Source: Prorocentrum cordatum
Taxonomy: Eukaryota > Sar > Dinophyceae > Prorocentrales > Prorocentraceae
Reading direction: 5' to 3'
Length of the DNA stretch: 64,000 nucleotides
Assembly (NCBI GenBank): GCA_963575745.1
Contig: CAUYUJ010020145.1
Span: 99,107 to 163,106 of the forward strand
Positions 53,526-64,000 of this stretch are shown here, one piece after another. A program made the translations under genes and the position numbers. A model generated the notes under the pieces. That model made no database searches and was not told where the DNA came from. It worked only from the letters and a program-made list of their open reading frames with translations. Numbering within the stretch: the first letter of the stretch is position 1; each line of letters starts with the position of its first letter.

Positions 53526-54730
53526 AAAACAAAAAACAAAAAAAAAGAAAGCCATCGAAGTCTCGTCACGCGCGCGGACGCAGTCCGTCCACCGCCAGTG
53601 CGTGAGGCCAGTCCCGAAGGCGAGCGCCGCGTAGCCGTGTGCCACACGGTTGGTAACCAGGCAGGGAAACCCGATCGTCTTGAGCGTGCTCTTGGAGTGC
53701 GCACACATGCGCTTGAGTGAGTCGAACAAGTCCTTCCCCGTGATACCCTCGCAGGCCTCAACCACGAAGGTGTTGCAACCCCGGGCTATGTAAAGATCAA
53801 GTTCCTCGTCCCGACCGATCCCTGCCCTGGTGCCCCGGGCCTTCTTGTCGCCCTCGGTGGCCCGCGCCTGCCGCTCGGCGGCGAGGACGTGGCGTTCAGT
53901 GCGGCGGTTCTGGCGATCCAGGCGCTCGATGATCTGGGCTTCGGCCTCGACTGTAAGCCCGCCCAGGGCGCCCGCCGCCCCGGCGTCGTCTGGACCCCCA
54001 GCTCGCTCCCCACCCAGGCCGCCCCCGTGGGGCGTCTGGCCAGTGAGGTGGCCAAGGACCGAGGCCCCGTCGAGGAGCGGATTGGCCCCGCGGGCGGCCC
54101 CCCCGCGTCCATCGCGTGCCAGCAGGTCCCGATCACCCAGCAAGCCCCGTCGTGGGCCCGTGGGTTGGATGGGGGGCATGGCACCGAAGAGCTCGCGTCG
54201 GGGTCCCTGCTTCGGGCTGGGATCCCGTCCCCGCGCCGAGCGACTCCGCGACCCCTCACGTGAGAGGCTCCCCTGCAGGGGAACCTTGTCGGCGGCCGCA
54301 GCACGCTCCCGCGCGCGCGCTTCCAGCTGCGCATCCTCCAAATCCGCGAGGGCGCGCTCTAGGTCGGACCCCAGTGGGCCCGCCGCTGCCACCTGTGCGA
54401 CCCTCCGCCGCAGCTGCCGCTCCGCCTGATCAAGCGGAACCCCGAGCAGGTCCGCGGCCATACCTAATGCACTGAGAGCCGCCGCTTGGCTCCCCCGTCC
54501 TTTGAGATCCTCGGCTCGCAAGGAGTCCATGAACATTTCGAGCGGGTCGGGCTCCTCGGCATCCTCGCTCGCGCCGGCGGCGGCCGCCGCTAAGCGCGAC
54601 AGTGCCGCCACGGGGGCGGGACGGGGCAAGCCCTCCATCCCGGGCGCAGGCGGCGCCCCCTGCGCGCCACCCCGCCGATGGTGGCCGAGTGTGCGCACCG
54701 GGTCGTGCTGCAGCTGCTGGCGCTCCGTGT
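51294..54730 (-). pseudogene. Polyprotein, segment 3: gag-like with CCCH-type motif
   Basis: About 1,140 codons. Ala/Arg-rich coiled-coil-like start, Ser/Arg stretch, then a globular part (about 53800-53560). An A/T-only insert (53352-53550) keeps the frame open as poly-Phe. A second globular part (about 53350-52900) and a Cys-x8-Cys-x6-Cys-x3-His motif (about 52655-52590) follow, then an acidic C-terminal domain to TGA near 51294. A nucleocapsid-like role is possible but unproven; no protease, integrase or RT is visible downstream. It could also be a decayed large host gene. Confidence 0.5.
53352..53550. repeat. A-rich 199-bp insert inside the polyprotein
   Basis: Almost only A and T on plus (T-rich on the coding strand), with occasional C/G. 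It interrupts GC-rich coding sequence abruptly on both sides. It has no splice-like borders in the sense strand. Confidence 0.85.
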
Positions 54731-56370
54731 TCGTCCAGGTAGCGCCGCCTCCAGCCGCTCGCGCTTTCCACGCCCACACCGCCCCACTGCTCCTGGCGTA
54801 ACATCGCCAGCAGATCCTGCGGGATGTGGTGGGCGATGACACGCAACCCCACTTCCCGAGCCCCTTGGGGGACCTCGTACAGCAGCCGATTGATCCAATC
54901 TATCGGGTAGCGCCCGTCCTCCAGCGGAGGGGGGTGCCGTACGACCTCGCTGGCTGGGACCTCCACCCTGACGCCCTCGAGGCTAGTCCCGATGATAAGT
55001 CGAGCGTCCCCGCCAGTGCCCCGTACGTCGAGCCCCTCGCATTCTCCCAATAGAATAAACCAAGGACTCGCCGGGGGCGCGCCGTACGCCTCCTCGGCTC
55101 CCCGAGGGTCGCCCGGGAGTATCGGGCAGACCTTCGCGAGTAGGGGCTCCTGAAGCCACCCGTGGTGGGCGATCCGATCGCCCGGGGCCCCGCGGTCGGC
55201 AGACCGTGAGCGTCCGCTGGCCCTTGCTTCCGCGGAGCGTGTGCGACGCGGCTGCGGCCCAGAGGCTAGGGCCTGCGCCCCCGTGGGCTCCACATCGACA
55301 GATGGGGCCACGGCGGGCGGTGGCGGTGCAGCGGGGGGAGGTAGAGGCGGGGGGAAGACCGGCCCGGGCGCTATGCCAACCCCATCGGCAGCGTGCGCGG
55401 TCCAATCGCGCGCCCTGGCGGGGCTTGGAGCCCGCGCCCGCATGCGGCGGCGCAGGCCCCCGAGGATCCCAGGTTGGACCGTCGCCTCGACGCGCACGGT
55501 GTGACCCTCGTCCCGTCGGAGATGTTCCCCGCACATCGGGCCCCCCCCGCAGCTACCCTTCGCCATGCGGAGACAGGTGGGGAGGCTGCACTTGCGGCCG
55601 ATCAGGGTAGACCGATACTTCTGCGCATGGTGGGCGCAGAGGTGCACCTGTGCATTGAGACAATGCCCCGGCCGGGGAACGTCCGACACCTCCGCGTCCT
55701 CCTGTAGCAGGACAGTAGCCTCCTGCATCCCTCGGTCGCCGCACCCCTCCGGCTGGAGGGGGCGTGCGCCACCCGCGAGCTGCGCCCCAACTTGTGCGGC
55801 TTGGCAGGGGCGCTCCTCCGCCTCCACCTCGCTCTCCGAGTCGATGTCCAGGCGGCGATAGCCCGCGGCGTCGGTGATGTAGCGGGGCTCCGGCCGGCCC
55901 CGGCACAGCCATCCGAGAACCGACCAGGGTGAGCAAAGCAGCCACTTGACGACCCCGAATACCTTCCGGAGTCCTACGCCGACTGCCCGGCAGGCCGTGG
56001 CCCTTCCGTGCTCAGCCAAGTCCACGATCTGTGTGTGGTCAATGGCCGCGTACTGGTCGACGTGCATGGGATGCGCCACTGGACAGGAGGCGCACTCGAC
56101 GGCACGACATAGATGCACATTCCCTGTCTCCTCGAGGTTCAGCCGCCACTTGCGACTGGTGCACCCCAGGACCTGCCCGATCTTGATGTTGAGCCCGTGG
56201 CGGTCCAGTCGGTAACGGTCCGCGAAGTTGCAGCTGATGCGGGCCACCTGCCCGTGCTTACGCAGAAGCACGTGGTTGTACGCCCGATTGGTCCCTCGGC
56301 CGCGGACCCCCTTTGTGTAGAACTCCGTCTCCACCACGCCGCCCAAGCCCGGCCCGCGCCAGCGCACCAG
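54730..56370 (-). pseudogene. Polyprotein, segment 2: Cys/His-rich, hydrophobic helix
   Basis: Open frame beginning right after the TAG. It holds a conserved-looking basic domain (Arg-His-Gly-Leu-Asn-Ile-Lys-Ile-Gly region), Cys-Arg-Ala-Val-Glu-Cys-Ala-Ser-Cys with following His residues, a Trp-rich hydrophobic segment (about 55960-55900), and a second Cys/His cluster (Cys-x4-Cys...Cys-x6-Cys-x2-His, about 55590-55530). A Pro-rich linker follows. At about 54730 the protein-like reading shifts by one base to segment 3. It resembles an element or virus-like polyprotein, but there is no polymerase motif. Confidence 0.5.
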
Positions 56371-57302
56371 CTAGGGGGTCGGAGGGGGTGGGGGAAGATG
56401 GGCGCCGGGCCCATCGCCTCCGCGTCGCTGGCAGCACCGGGTAATCTGGTACCACGCCCAGCGGAGTCCCCCGGCAGCCCACAGCATAGGCTGGGCTGCG
56501 GTGTTGACGATGAAGGCCAGGGCGCCCAACACGAACGTGAAGATGCCTAGGGCAAAGCATAGGACCGCGGTCTCCCACCAGTACCCAAGCATCTTAACGC
56601 CCAGGCGGTCGACGGCGGATCCAATCCATCCGCCACTCGTGCGGATCGTGCCCGGGTGGTCGGGGGAGCTTACCCACGCTCCATAGCCCACGAACTCGAA
56701 GACCCAGGCTGCGAAGCCCCAACCGGGACCCGGCCCCGCTTCCGGGGGCGGGGTAGGTGGCGGCGGCGGCGGTGGGGGTTCGTTCCGGCCAGCCCACCAA
56801 TGGGGCAGGTGCGGGACCCAACCACTCCACCCCCAATACCCGTCCAGCCCACGCGGCAGGTCAGGCTCACCATCGCCCGTCCGGTTTCCCGGGGCGGACG
56901 GCTGCCCAGGCGCGCCCGTGGGCTCGTTGTTACCTCCGTTTGCCGGCGTAGCTGGGCTGCCTGTGGGCTCGCCCTCGCCTACGCGCCCGATGCCCGCGGT
57001 CGTGGTCGTTGTAGTCGACCCTGACCGCGGCGGCGGTGGACGCCCGGCGTCCCCGGGGGCTTGGCCTGCGGCCCTCGCCCCTTTCCCCCTGCAGGCGCGG
57101 GCTTGGCGGGCGGTCCTCGCCCCTTGCCTCGCCCCCCACCGCCTGCCGGCGGCGCTGTCGGCCCGGGCAGGGCTGGCGGCGTCGGCGCTGGGACCTCCTG
57201 TCCCCCGCGCCCGAACGGCAGCCAGCCAAGTGCCCCTTGGACCGTAAGAGCGCCGCCCGTAACCAAGATCATCAGGTGCGCCCCCAGGAAGCCCACAGCC
57301 AT
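56371..57302 (-). pseudogene. Polyprotein, segment 1: hydrophobic and Pro-rich N terminus
   Basis: ATG 57302 opens a frame whose first 30 residues are hydrophobic (signal or anchor), followed by Gly/Lys/Pro-rich sequence. At about 57040, in a C5G4 run, the protein-like reading moves to the frame that continues to 56371: Thr-rich, then poly-Pro, then one or two membrane segments (Tyr-Trp-Trp-Glu followed by about 40 hydrophobic residues, about 56590-56470), ending in TAG at 56373-56371. Segment 2 continues in exactly the same frame. Whether the TAG is a mutation or is read through is unknown. Family not recognised. Confidence 0.5.
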
Positions 57303-57321
57303 GGCACCACAGGCGCGCTAC

Positions 57322-57337
57322 CTAGTCCGCGGACTAG
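57322..57337. other. 16-bp perfect palindrome upstream of polyprotein ATG
   Basis: CTAGTCCGCGGACTAG, 20 bp before the ATG at 57302 (minus strand). Possible regulatory dyad; function unknown. 57338-57670 otherwise holds nothing recognised. Confidence 0.5.
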
Positions 57338-57674
57338 CACGGCTGTGGTTATGGCCGCCCCGCGGCCCCCTGGAACACCCGCGCGTCGGCCAGAGCCGAA
57401 CGCCACGGACCCAAAATGGCTACCTGAGCCCACGCCCCCTCCCACTTAACCTGCAGTCTACAACCAATCAGACTATGCAAAAAAGAGAGCCCTGGGCCCG
57501 AGCCCTTTTCCGGGAAAAAGGAAGAGCTATACTGAGCCGTCTTAGACAACTGCTTCAAACACGTATTGGGCAAACTTCGGTACATCTTGAGCCGTGTTGG
57601 GGTCCTATTGATTTGTCCTTGGCACCCAAAACTGAGAAGATGTTGCAAACAATCATGATTTCGAAAGCGCCTCC

Positions 57675-58262
57675 ATGTCTGAGAACCTGAACCCAGAACC
57701 CGGAACCACGAATCCGCATATCCGAATCCGGGGGTCCAATCCGAAACCTGGACCCGGAATCCGGAACCTGGGATCCGAATGTCCGAACTCGGAGGTCCAA
57801 TCTGGAACCTCGAACCCAAAACCCGGAAACCCGAATCCTGACATCCGAATCCGGAGGTCCAATCCGGAACCTGGAACCCAGAACCCAGAACCCCGAATAC
57901 GCATATCCGAATTCGGAGGACCAACCCATGACCTGGAACCCAGAACCTGGGCCCAAAATCCGGAGATCCGAATTCGGAAGCCCAACCCAAAACCGGGAAT
58001 CCGGAACCGGGAACCACGAATCCGCATATCCGAATCGGGAGGTCCAATCCGGAACCTGGAAGCCCAAACCCGGAAACTGGAATCCGGATATTATCCGAAT
58101 TCGGAAGCCCAACCCAAAACCTGGAATCCGGAACCCTGAACAACGAATCCGCACATCCGAATTCGGAGGTCCAATCCGGAGCCTGGAGCCCTGAACCCGG
58201 ACCCCGGAATCCGGATATCCGATCTCGGAGGTCAAATCCTGAACATGGAACCCAAAACTCCG
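57675..58262 (+). repeat. X array: about 62-bp repeat with TCCGAATTCGGA
   Basis: About nine units. Each has a 12-bp palindrome TCCGAATTCGGA or a variant, then GGTCCAATCCGGAACCTGG. Starts near 57710, 57776, 57840, 57904, 57965, 58028, 58095, 58155 and 58218. Recurs in the same orientation at 61500-61790. Confidence 0.88.
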
Positions 58263-58559
58263 AATCCTTGTAAGGCAGCCACTAATGGACAGCCTCAGAA
58301 TCCAGGAAAAAAGCTTAATTGCATGAAAAATCTTGACAAAATAAGTGATGTGAAATAAGTCATAATTAGGCCGCTGCAGTATGTTCTTACATACATAACA
58401 AAAATATACAAGGCCCCGAATGTAACGGCAGCGGCGGCGGCGACGCGACGGCAAAGCAGAGAGAAGGGAAATAAACTGCAACTGCGCAACTGTCAGGAGA
58501 AAGTGAGTTCCAGCCGGAGAGGTTGCGTGACATCGCATGGCGAATGACATTGAAACAAA

Positions 58560-58830
58560 GAAAGCAGAAGGAGGAGGAGGAGGAGGAGAAGGGGGGGAAT
58601 GATATGGACGAGGAGGAGGAGAAGAAGGAGGAAGAAGTTGATAGAGGAGGGCGAGGAGGAACATGAGGAGTTGGACGAGGATGACCACGGCGACGAACAC
58701 GAGGAGGGGTCAAGGGAGGATGAGAAGGAGGAGGAGGAGAAGGAGGAGGAGGGGGAAGAAAAGAGGAGGGGAATGAGGAGGAGGAGGGGGAGCAGGACGA
58801 GGACGAGGAGGAGGAGGAGAGGGGGTGGAC
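58560..58830. repeat. GGA/GAG-rich tract
   Basis: Degenerate purine triplets. Glu-rich and Ser/Pro-rich frames are artefacts. 58263-58559 holds nothing recognised. Confidence 0.85.
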
Positions 58831-58969
58831 ATTTTTCGAGCATCCCCCACGAGTGGAAACCCTGCCGCAGCAGGCTTGCTGCACTCTCGAGCACCAGCCC
58901 CCACCCCCGCTGATGCGGAAAGGAGTGAAGGCGCTGAGTTGGGCTTGGCGGGGATCGCTGTGGTCTTAT

Positions 58970-59425
58970 CGCAGGCCCGCCGCAGGCGCCGATTTTGAAT
59001 CAAAGCAAAAATCTGCATTGATATCGCAAGCCCGCAAAAGACGCTATTTCTTTATAAAAAGAAAGCGGATACTGTTTGCAAACCTGCCGCAAGCGCCGAT
59101 TCTGCATTGAAGCCAAAACCGGCGTGAAGATGGCAAGCTCGCCGCAGGCGCCGATCTTATGATCAGGAAACGAATTATGATTGCAAGCCCGCCGCAGGCA
59201 CCGATTAAAAACTGAAGCCGTAACAAGCATGAAGATGGCAAGCCCGCCGCAGGCGCAGATTTTTTTCACCGTAAAATAAATTCTACAAAACGAATTCATG
59301 ACGCAAGCCCACCGCAAGCGCCGATTTGTCATTAAAAACGTGAATGAAATGACGATCGACGCCGATTATTTCAAGAACCATGAGGAAATCGCAAGCGCCG
59401 CAGGCGCCGGTTTTTGTCTTGTACA
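58970..59425 (-). repeat. Y array, minus orientation
   Basis: About eight copies of GCAAGCCCGCCGCAGGCGCC plus GATT spaced 50-65 bp. Its reverse complement forms the array at 60985-61375. Confidence 0.88.
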
Positions 59426-59439
59426 GAAAAAGCTTTTTC

Positions 59440-59660
59440 CCCTCCCACGAGGCCGCGGAAGCCCCCCCTATTGGGCGGCATGGCAGGGGGGGTGGGGGGC
59501 GTGGGGAAATGGGGGGGGGTGGGGGGGGGGGGAGGAGTGGGTAGTGAGAGACTGAGGAAGTAGGTGGGGGGGGGAGAGGTAGGTGGATGCGGGATGATGA
59601 GGGCGGAAGGGGGAGGGGGAGGAGGAGGAGGAGGAGGAGGAGGAGGAGGGGCGGGTAGAG
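59440..59660. repeat. G-rich and GGA low-complexity sequence
   Basis: Runs of up to nine G (about 59510-59535) and a GGA tract (59620-59650); potential G-quadruplex sites. Confidence 0.8.
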
Positions 59661-59797
59661 AAATAGCGAAAACATAGCGAAAAAAATGCAAAACAATAGC
59701 GGGAAAAAAAAGTGCATCCCCGGGGACTCTCGCGGCGCCTATTTTTTATATATTTTATCGCTATTTGTTTCGACGGCCGAAACATGCAATTCCGCGC

Positions 59798-59801
<4 letters not shown>

Positions 59802-59834
<33 letters not shown>
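59802..59834. repeat. (TA)n microsatellite
   Basis: About 33 bp of alternating TA. Confidence 0.95.
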
Positions 59835-59837
<3 letters not shown>

Positions 59838-60984
59838 TTATTTTCGATACTTATTATACAAAAAATACGGAAATATATATACAAAAAATGAGTTTCGCTG
59901 GGCGCACCTATTTTTTTTCAAAAAAAAATAAACGTCAAACATATGTCAGCCGAAGCGATTGAAATTGTAGAAAAATCAAATTTAAAAATGAAACGAAAAC
60001 AGAAAAAAACCAAAGAAAGCAACCGAAATGATGTGTTCCCCGGGGCCGCCGGCCGGAGCAAGGTGAAACAGCGCGACGCCGCCGGGGATCCTGCGGCGGA
60101 TTGCTGCCGCCCCATCCCAAAGAGCCTTGCCCCACCCCCCTGCCGCAAACACCATTGGGTAGAGGGGCGGGCCGTCCCGGGCGGGGGGGCGGGCGGGGGC
60201 GCAACGCCAAGCGAAGCGCGCAGCCGCGCGGGTCGCAAACGAGGCGGCGTGACTCTTGTAGCGGGGCCCAACAGTGCATCCCGTCGGCCCTGTCGGCGAT
60301 CCCTGCTTTCTCAAACGAATTCCTTGTCGGGGATGGGCGCGACCCTTGTCCCGGGCCCCCTTATAGCAGGTCCATCAAAGCGCCCGCGATGGCTCAAACA
60401 TTGCCCCCGCATGCGGCAAGGCTCAAGACGGCCCGCGATGCGGCTCCAGATTGCCAGAGGTCTTCCAAGACCCAAAGCGCCACCGCGCCCTGAGGCACGG
60501 AGCGGGCGTGTTCCGACGTCATCTACCTCACTCTTGAGCCTCAGCCCTCTGTCTTCAAAATTCTTTGAAGGACCTGGAGCCCAAACTCAGAAATCTTCTG
60601 GTCCTCCATTATCACGCCTTTCGCCCTGATTTGTTGACGCGAGTGGCTCGTATTGAGCGCGGTGAGGTTTGTGATCGGCTTCTTGACCAGATCAAAGAGG
60701 CCCCGAGAGGCAACAAGGGCACCCAAGAGGGCCCGCAAGAGGCCCCAAAGAAGCCGCAAGAGCTCTCAAGAGTCCTCCGAAGAAGGCCCCGAAAGGCCAA
60801 CATCGGAATGAGGAGGGGGTTCCGCCCACGCGAATTCGTTTCAAGTCGCGCGCTTGTTGGTTGCTCTGGGGTCGGCAAGTCGCTCTGTTATTTCTGTGTT
60901 CTTCCGGCCGAGGGGGGGGCGGCAGGCCCGCCAATGGGGGGGCCTCCGCGGCGTCGTGGGAGGGGAAGGGCCCTCTCGGTGCAA
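59835..60984. other. Unclassified segment between inverted Y arrays
   Basis: Lower GC to 60030, then GC-rich. 60685-60790 has short AAGAGGCCCC-type repeats that recur at 63690-63960. Open frames lack motifs. Confidence 0.4.
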
Positions 60985-61375
60985 GAAAAAATCGGCGCTG
61001 GCGGCGGGCTTGCGACCTCCCCGTGGTTCTTGAAAAAATCGGCGCCTGCAGCGGGCTCGCGATCTTCATTCCATTTGAGGCTTCACTGAAAAATTGGCGC
61101 CTGCGGTGGGCTTGCGACAAGAATTCGCGCTCTGGCGATAAAATCGGCGCCTGCGGCGGGCTTGCCGCCCTCATGTTTTTTATCGCTTCAATGAAAAATC
61201 CGCGCCTGCGGTGGGCTTGCGACAAGAATTCGCGCTCTGGCGATAAAATCGGCGTCTGCGGCGGGCTCGCCATCCTCATGTTGGTTCAGGTTTCAATCCA
61301 AATCGGCGCCTGCGGCGGGCTTGCGATCGAAATTGGCTGTCTGGCGGTAGTTTCGGCGCCTGCGGCGGGCCTACT
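60985..61375 (+). repeat. Y array, plus orientation
   Basis: Eight copies of AAAATCGGCGCCTGCGGCGG plus GCTTGCGA at about 52-bp steps (60988 to 61350); inverted relative to 58970-59425. Confidence 0.9.
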
Positions 61376-61499
61376 CCTATGGTATATGTATATATGGTGA
61401 AGATGTGATAACAATCTACGTTCGCAACCTAATTTCCCCTACTTTGAAACTGTTCCACATGCCAGAACCTGTGCATATTACCATTCATTCCAACGCATC

Positions 61500-61790
61500 G
61501 GATAACTATCCGAATTCGGAGGTCCAATCCGAAACCTGGAAACTGGAAACCCGGAAACCGGATATCCGCCGTCGGAGGTCCAATCCGAAACCGCGAACCT
61601 GGAACCCGGAACCCCGATTCTGGATATCCGAATTCGGAGGTCCCATCCGGACTGGAATCCGGAACCTGGAATCCGGATATCCGAACTCGGAGGTCCAATC
61701 CGGAACCTGGAACCCGGAACCGGAACACGGATATCCGAATTCAGATTTCCGACTTCCGAATTCGACCTCCGAATTGGACCTCTCCAGCCT
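61500..61790 (+). repeat. X array, second copy
   Basis: Four to five units like 57675-58262. The last part (61735-61790) contains inverted half-units (CCGAATTCGACCTCC). Confidence 0.88.
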
Positions 61791-62229
61791 GATTCTCTGG
61801 ATCGCCACTGAGTCCAGCGCACCCGTGCGCGCGTGCTCCGCAGCATTCATCTTTCCGCATTGCCCCTCGGCGCGCAGTGTATGAAGAGAGACCCGCACCC
61901 TGAGCGAAGACAGTTTGGCCTCCCGCCGGGGCCCTCCTGGGGCGCACCGTGGAGTCTTCTTGGGATGTCTTCGTGGCCTCTTGAGCCGTCTTACTCGCGC
62001 GTCTGCGGCCTTGTCAGTCTGCTCTCGTCGCTTCTAGCCTCTGGAGCTGTTTGGGCGGCGGGAGAAAAAAGCCAAGGAGGCCCAGGAGGCCCCGCACGGG
62101 TCAACGATGACGTGGGCCAGGAGGGGGGATCCGGGAGGGTGTCTGGGCCTGGGCCCCAGGGCCCCTGGTACCCCAGCAGGGTCTTCGAATGCGGAGGAGC
62201 CGAGGCATATATTGCACAAGGTCTCTCGT
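61791..62229. other. Unclassified, no gene seen
   Basis: No motif or repeat beyond short runs. Confidence 0.4.
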
Positions 62230-62615
62230 AGCGGCCTTCACGAATGCTGTAAAGGGTGGGCGCTCATGTGCACAGACGTCTCAGGAGCTAAAACAGACTC
62301 CAGACATGCTGGTGGAAAGGACCCACGCACCAGCCTCCAGGCTGTGGCTTGAATGGCAACAAGATGCTGCCGCACAGCCACTGAAAGTGGTGCAAAGTGG
62401 CACAAGCCATGCACAGAAGTCTCAGAAGCCGTCTATAACAGACTATGGGGGAGAGGACCCACGCAGCAGCCTCATAGCTGTGGCTTGAATGGCAACCAGA
62501 TGCTGCTGGGCAGCCCCACCCACATGCGTTTCAAATTGTCACAATCCAGTGCAACAAAAACTCAGGAAAGCCCTTTAAAACAGACCCCAAACAGTCCGGT
62601 GAGGCACGAGCAACG
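62230..62615 (+). repeat. About three copies of a 136-bp repeat
   Basis: GTGGCTTGAATGGCAAC(A/C)AGATGCTGC at 62344 and 62480, with AGTCTCAG(A/G)AG and AAACAGAC blocks in each unit; the third unit is degenerate. Confidence 0.8.
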
Positions 62616-62819
62616 TAAGACAGCCAAGCCACACCTGCACGCTGCCACTGAGAAAAAAAACATGTTGGCCTGGGCCGCCCATGATGCTTCACGACACTCG
62701 CAGGGGCTGGGAGCCTCGAAGGGGGCCCCTGGGGGCGCCAGCGACCAGATGCGTATAAATATGTATATATATACACTACAGCCATCGCGCGGCTCCGCGC
62801 GCTCAAGTTCTAGCTAGTA

Positions 62820-63520
62820 TAATCGTCATCGTCTCATCATCCGCCATCCTCATCACCATCATATCCGGCGTCATCATCAGCGGCATCGTCATCATCACCA
62901 TGACCATCACCATCATCACAATCGTCACCATCACCACCATCAGCAGCAACATCGTCATCACCATCGTCTTCATCGCCATCGTCGTCATCATCGTTAATAT
63001 CGTCACCTGAATCATCAACATAATCATCCTCATCATCGCCATCGTCATCATTATCGTCGTCGTCTTCGTGATCGTCGTCATCGTTATCGTCATCATCATC
63101 GTCATCATCTTCATCATCTTCATCATCCGCCCACTCCTGCATCACAAGCACCAAAAACAGCATCGCCACCATTATTATCAGCATCGGCGTTATCATCCTG
63201 ACCATCAGCAACATCATCATAATGATCGTCAGCATCACCATCCTCAACGGCATCACCGTCATCGTCATCATGACCGTCAGCATCACCACCACCATCATCA
63301 TCATCATCATCATCATCACCATCACTCACATCACGATCACCATCATTAACATCATCATCATCAGCATCATCATCATCATTCCCACTGTCAACATCATCAT
63401 CATCATAATATTCTTCCTCACCATCATCATCATCATCATCATCATCATTATCATCATTATTATTGTCGTCGTCAACTTCATAATAGTCGTCATCATCGTC
63501 ATCATTTTCGTCACCGTCGT
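62820..63520. repeat. 700-bp CAT/ATC microsatellite
   Basis: Nearly pure (CAT)n/(ATC)n with CGT interruptions. Asp-, Met-, His- and Ile-rich frames are artefacts. Confidence 0.95.
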
Positions 63521-64000
63521 CTCCGAAGCTCCCCCGCCGAACTCGAGGATATCTCCGCAGCATCTTGCATGCCGCGTGAGCAGTATTGGGGATTTAGGTT
63601 GTGGGCCTGAGGCCGCCCTGCATAATCATCATTGTCATTATCACCAGCGTCAGGAAGCCTTGCGGGGCCCTTTCGTCGCCTTTTGAAGGCCTCTTGGAGC
63701 TTCCTGGGGGCCTCTCGAGGCCTCTTGCGGACTCCTGGGGGCCTCTTGGGAGCTTCTGGTGGGCGAGTTCTCGAAATGTCAGTTCGTGTTCCCCATCTGG
63801 GGCTCCTCTTGGAGTGTTCTGGGAGCTCTTTTGGGCCGTCTTGGAAGCTTCCTGGGCCGTCTTGGGGCCCTCTTGGGCTGTCTCGGCGGTCTTTTGGGGG
63901 CCTCTGGGCTCGTCTTGAGGCGATCTTTCGGGCCTCTTGGGCCGCCTTGGAGCGTCTGGAAGCCGAACTGGGGAGAACGCCAAAACCCTTCAAAACCCAC
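63521..64000. repeat. CTCTTGGGGGCC-type short repeats
   Basis: From about 63660 the words GGGCCTCTTG and TCTTGGGGCC recur at irregular 20-40 bp spacing; related to 60685-60790. Arg/Pro-rich frames here are artefacts. Confidence 0.6.

Noticed and set aside
62803-63686. Asp-, Met- and His-rich frames in the CAT tract
   Set aside because: Microsatellite artefacts.
1-64000. tRNA, rRNA, spliced-leader RNA or U-snRNA genes
   Set aside because: I saw none by eye; a covariance-model scan would be needed to exclude small ones.

Overview
The window looks like nuclear DNA of a core dinoflagellate. The strongest evidence is a run of three relict dinoflagellate spliced-leader sequences (7707-7758, minus strand). 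Supporting signs are a probable GA-AG intron in the only host-gene piece, high GC, very low gene density and abundant retroelements and satellites. The GC level would suit a Prorocentrum-like genome, but that is inference. I recognise no prokaryotic, rRNA, tRNA or CRISPR features.

Layout. 1-696: 3' part of an unrecognised host gene. 697-3439: intergenic sequence with a palindrome array phased at about 31 bp. 3440-7758: degenerate LINE (ORF1-like, endonuclease, reverse transcriptase) on the minus strand, still carrying the relict spliced leaders at its 5' end. 8935-11500: remnant of a second LINE with a ribonuclease H domain. 11500-21330: mostly low-complexity and tandem repeats, including a second palindrome array at exact 31-bp spacing (17077-17245).

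21330-50560 is the main discovery: a nest of tyrosine-recombinase retrotransposons of the DIRS/Ngaro/PAT type, recognised by split direct repeats ordered A1-body-B1-A2-B2. The outermost, here called Z, is a minus-strand element without recognisable genes. It lies in a tandem array whose period (about 5.33 kb) equals its predicted circular intermediate. Element E2 (plus strand, 29012-43466) sits inside Z unit 2, and the matching empty site is preserved in Z unit 1. Element E1 (minus strand, 30763-38536) sits inside the gag gene of E2. E1 looks complete: gag, pol (reverse transcriptase plus ribonuclease H), tyrosine recombinase and all four repeat segments. Both insertions left no target duplication and share a short TTTTC-type crossover core. 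In both E1 and E2, gag and pol are in one frame, separated by one UGA. All three families carry a leader array of 49-50 bp period. E3 (48794-50560) is a truncated E2-family copy in Z unit 3.

50561-57302 carries a minus-strand polyprotein-like reading frame of about 6 kb, broken by two frameshifts, one TAG and an A/T tract of 199 bp. It has hydrophobic N-terminal segments, Cys/His clusters and a CCCH-like motif, but no polymerase in view. 57303-64000 is repeat-rich: two direct arrays of a TCCGAATTCGGA-containing repeat, a pair of inverted arrays of a second repeat, and a long CAT/ATC microsatellite.

In E1, gag would form the particle, pol would copy the RNA, and the recombinase would join a circular copy to the genome at the core. 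E2 and Z are decayed or dependent, but their ends fit the same mechanism.
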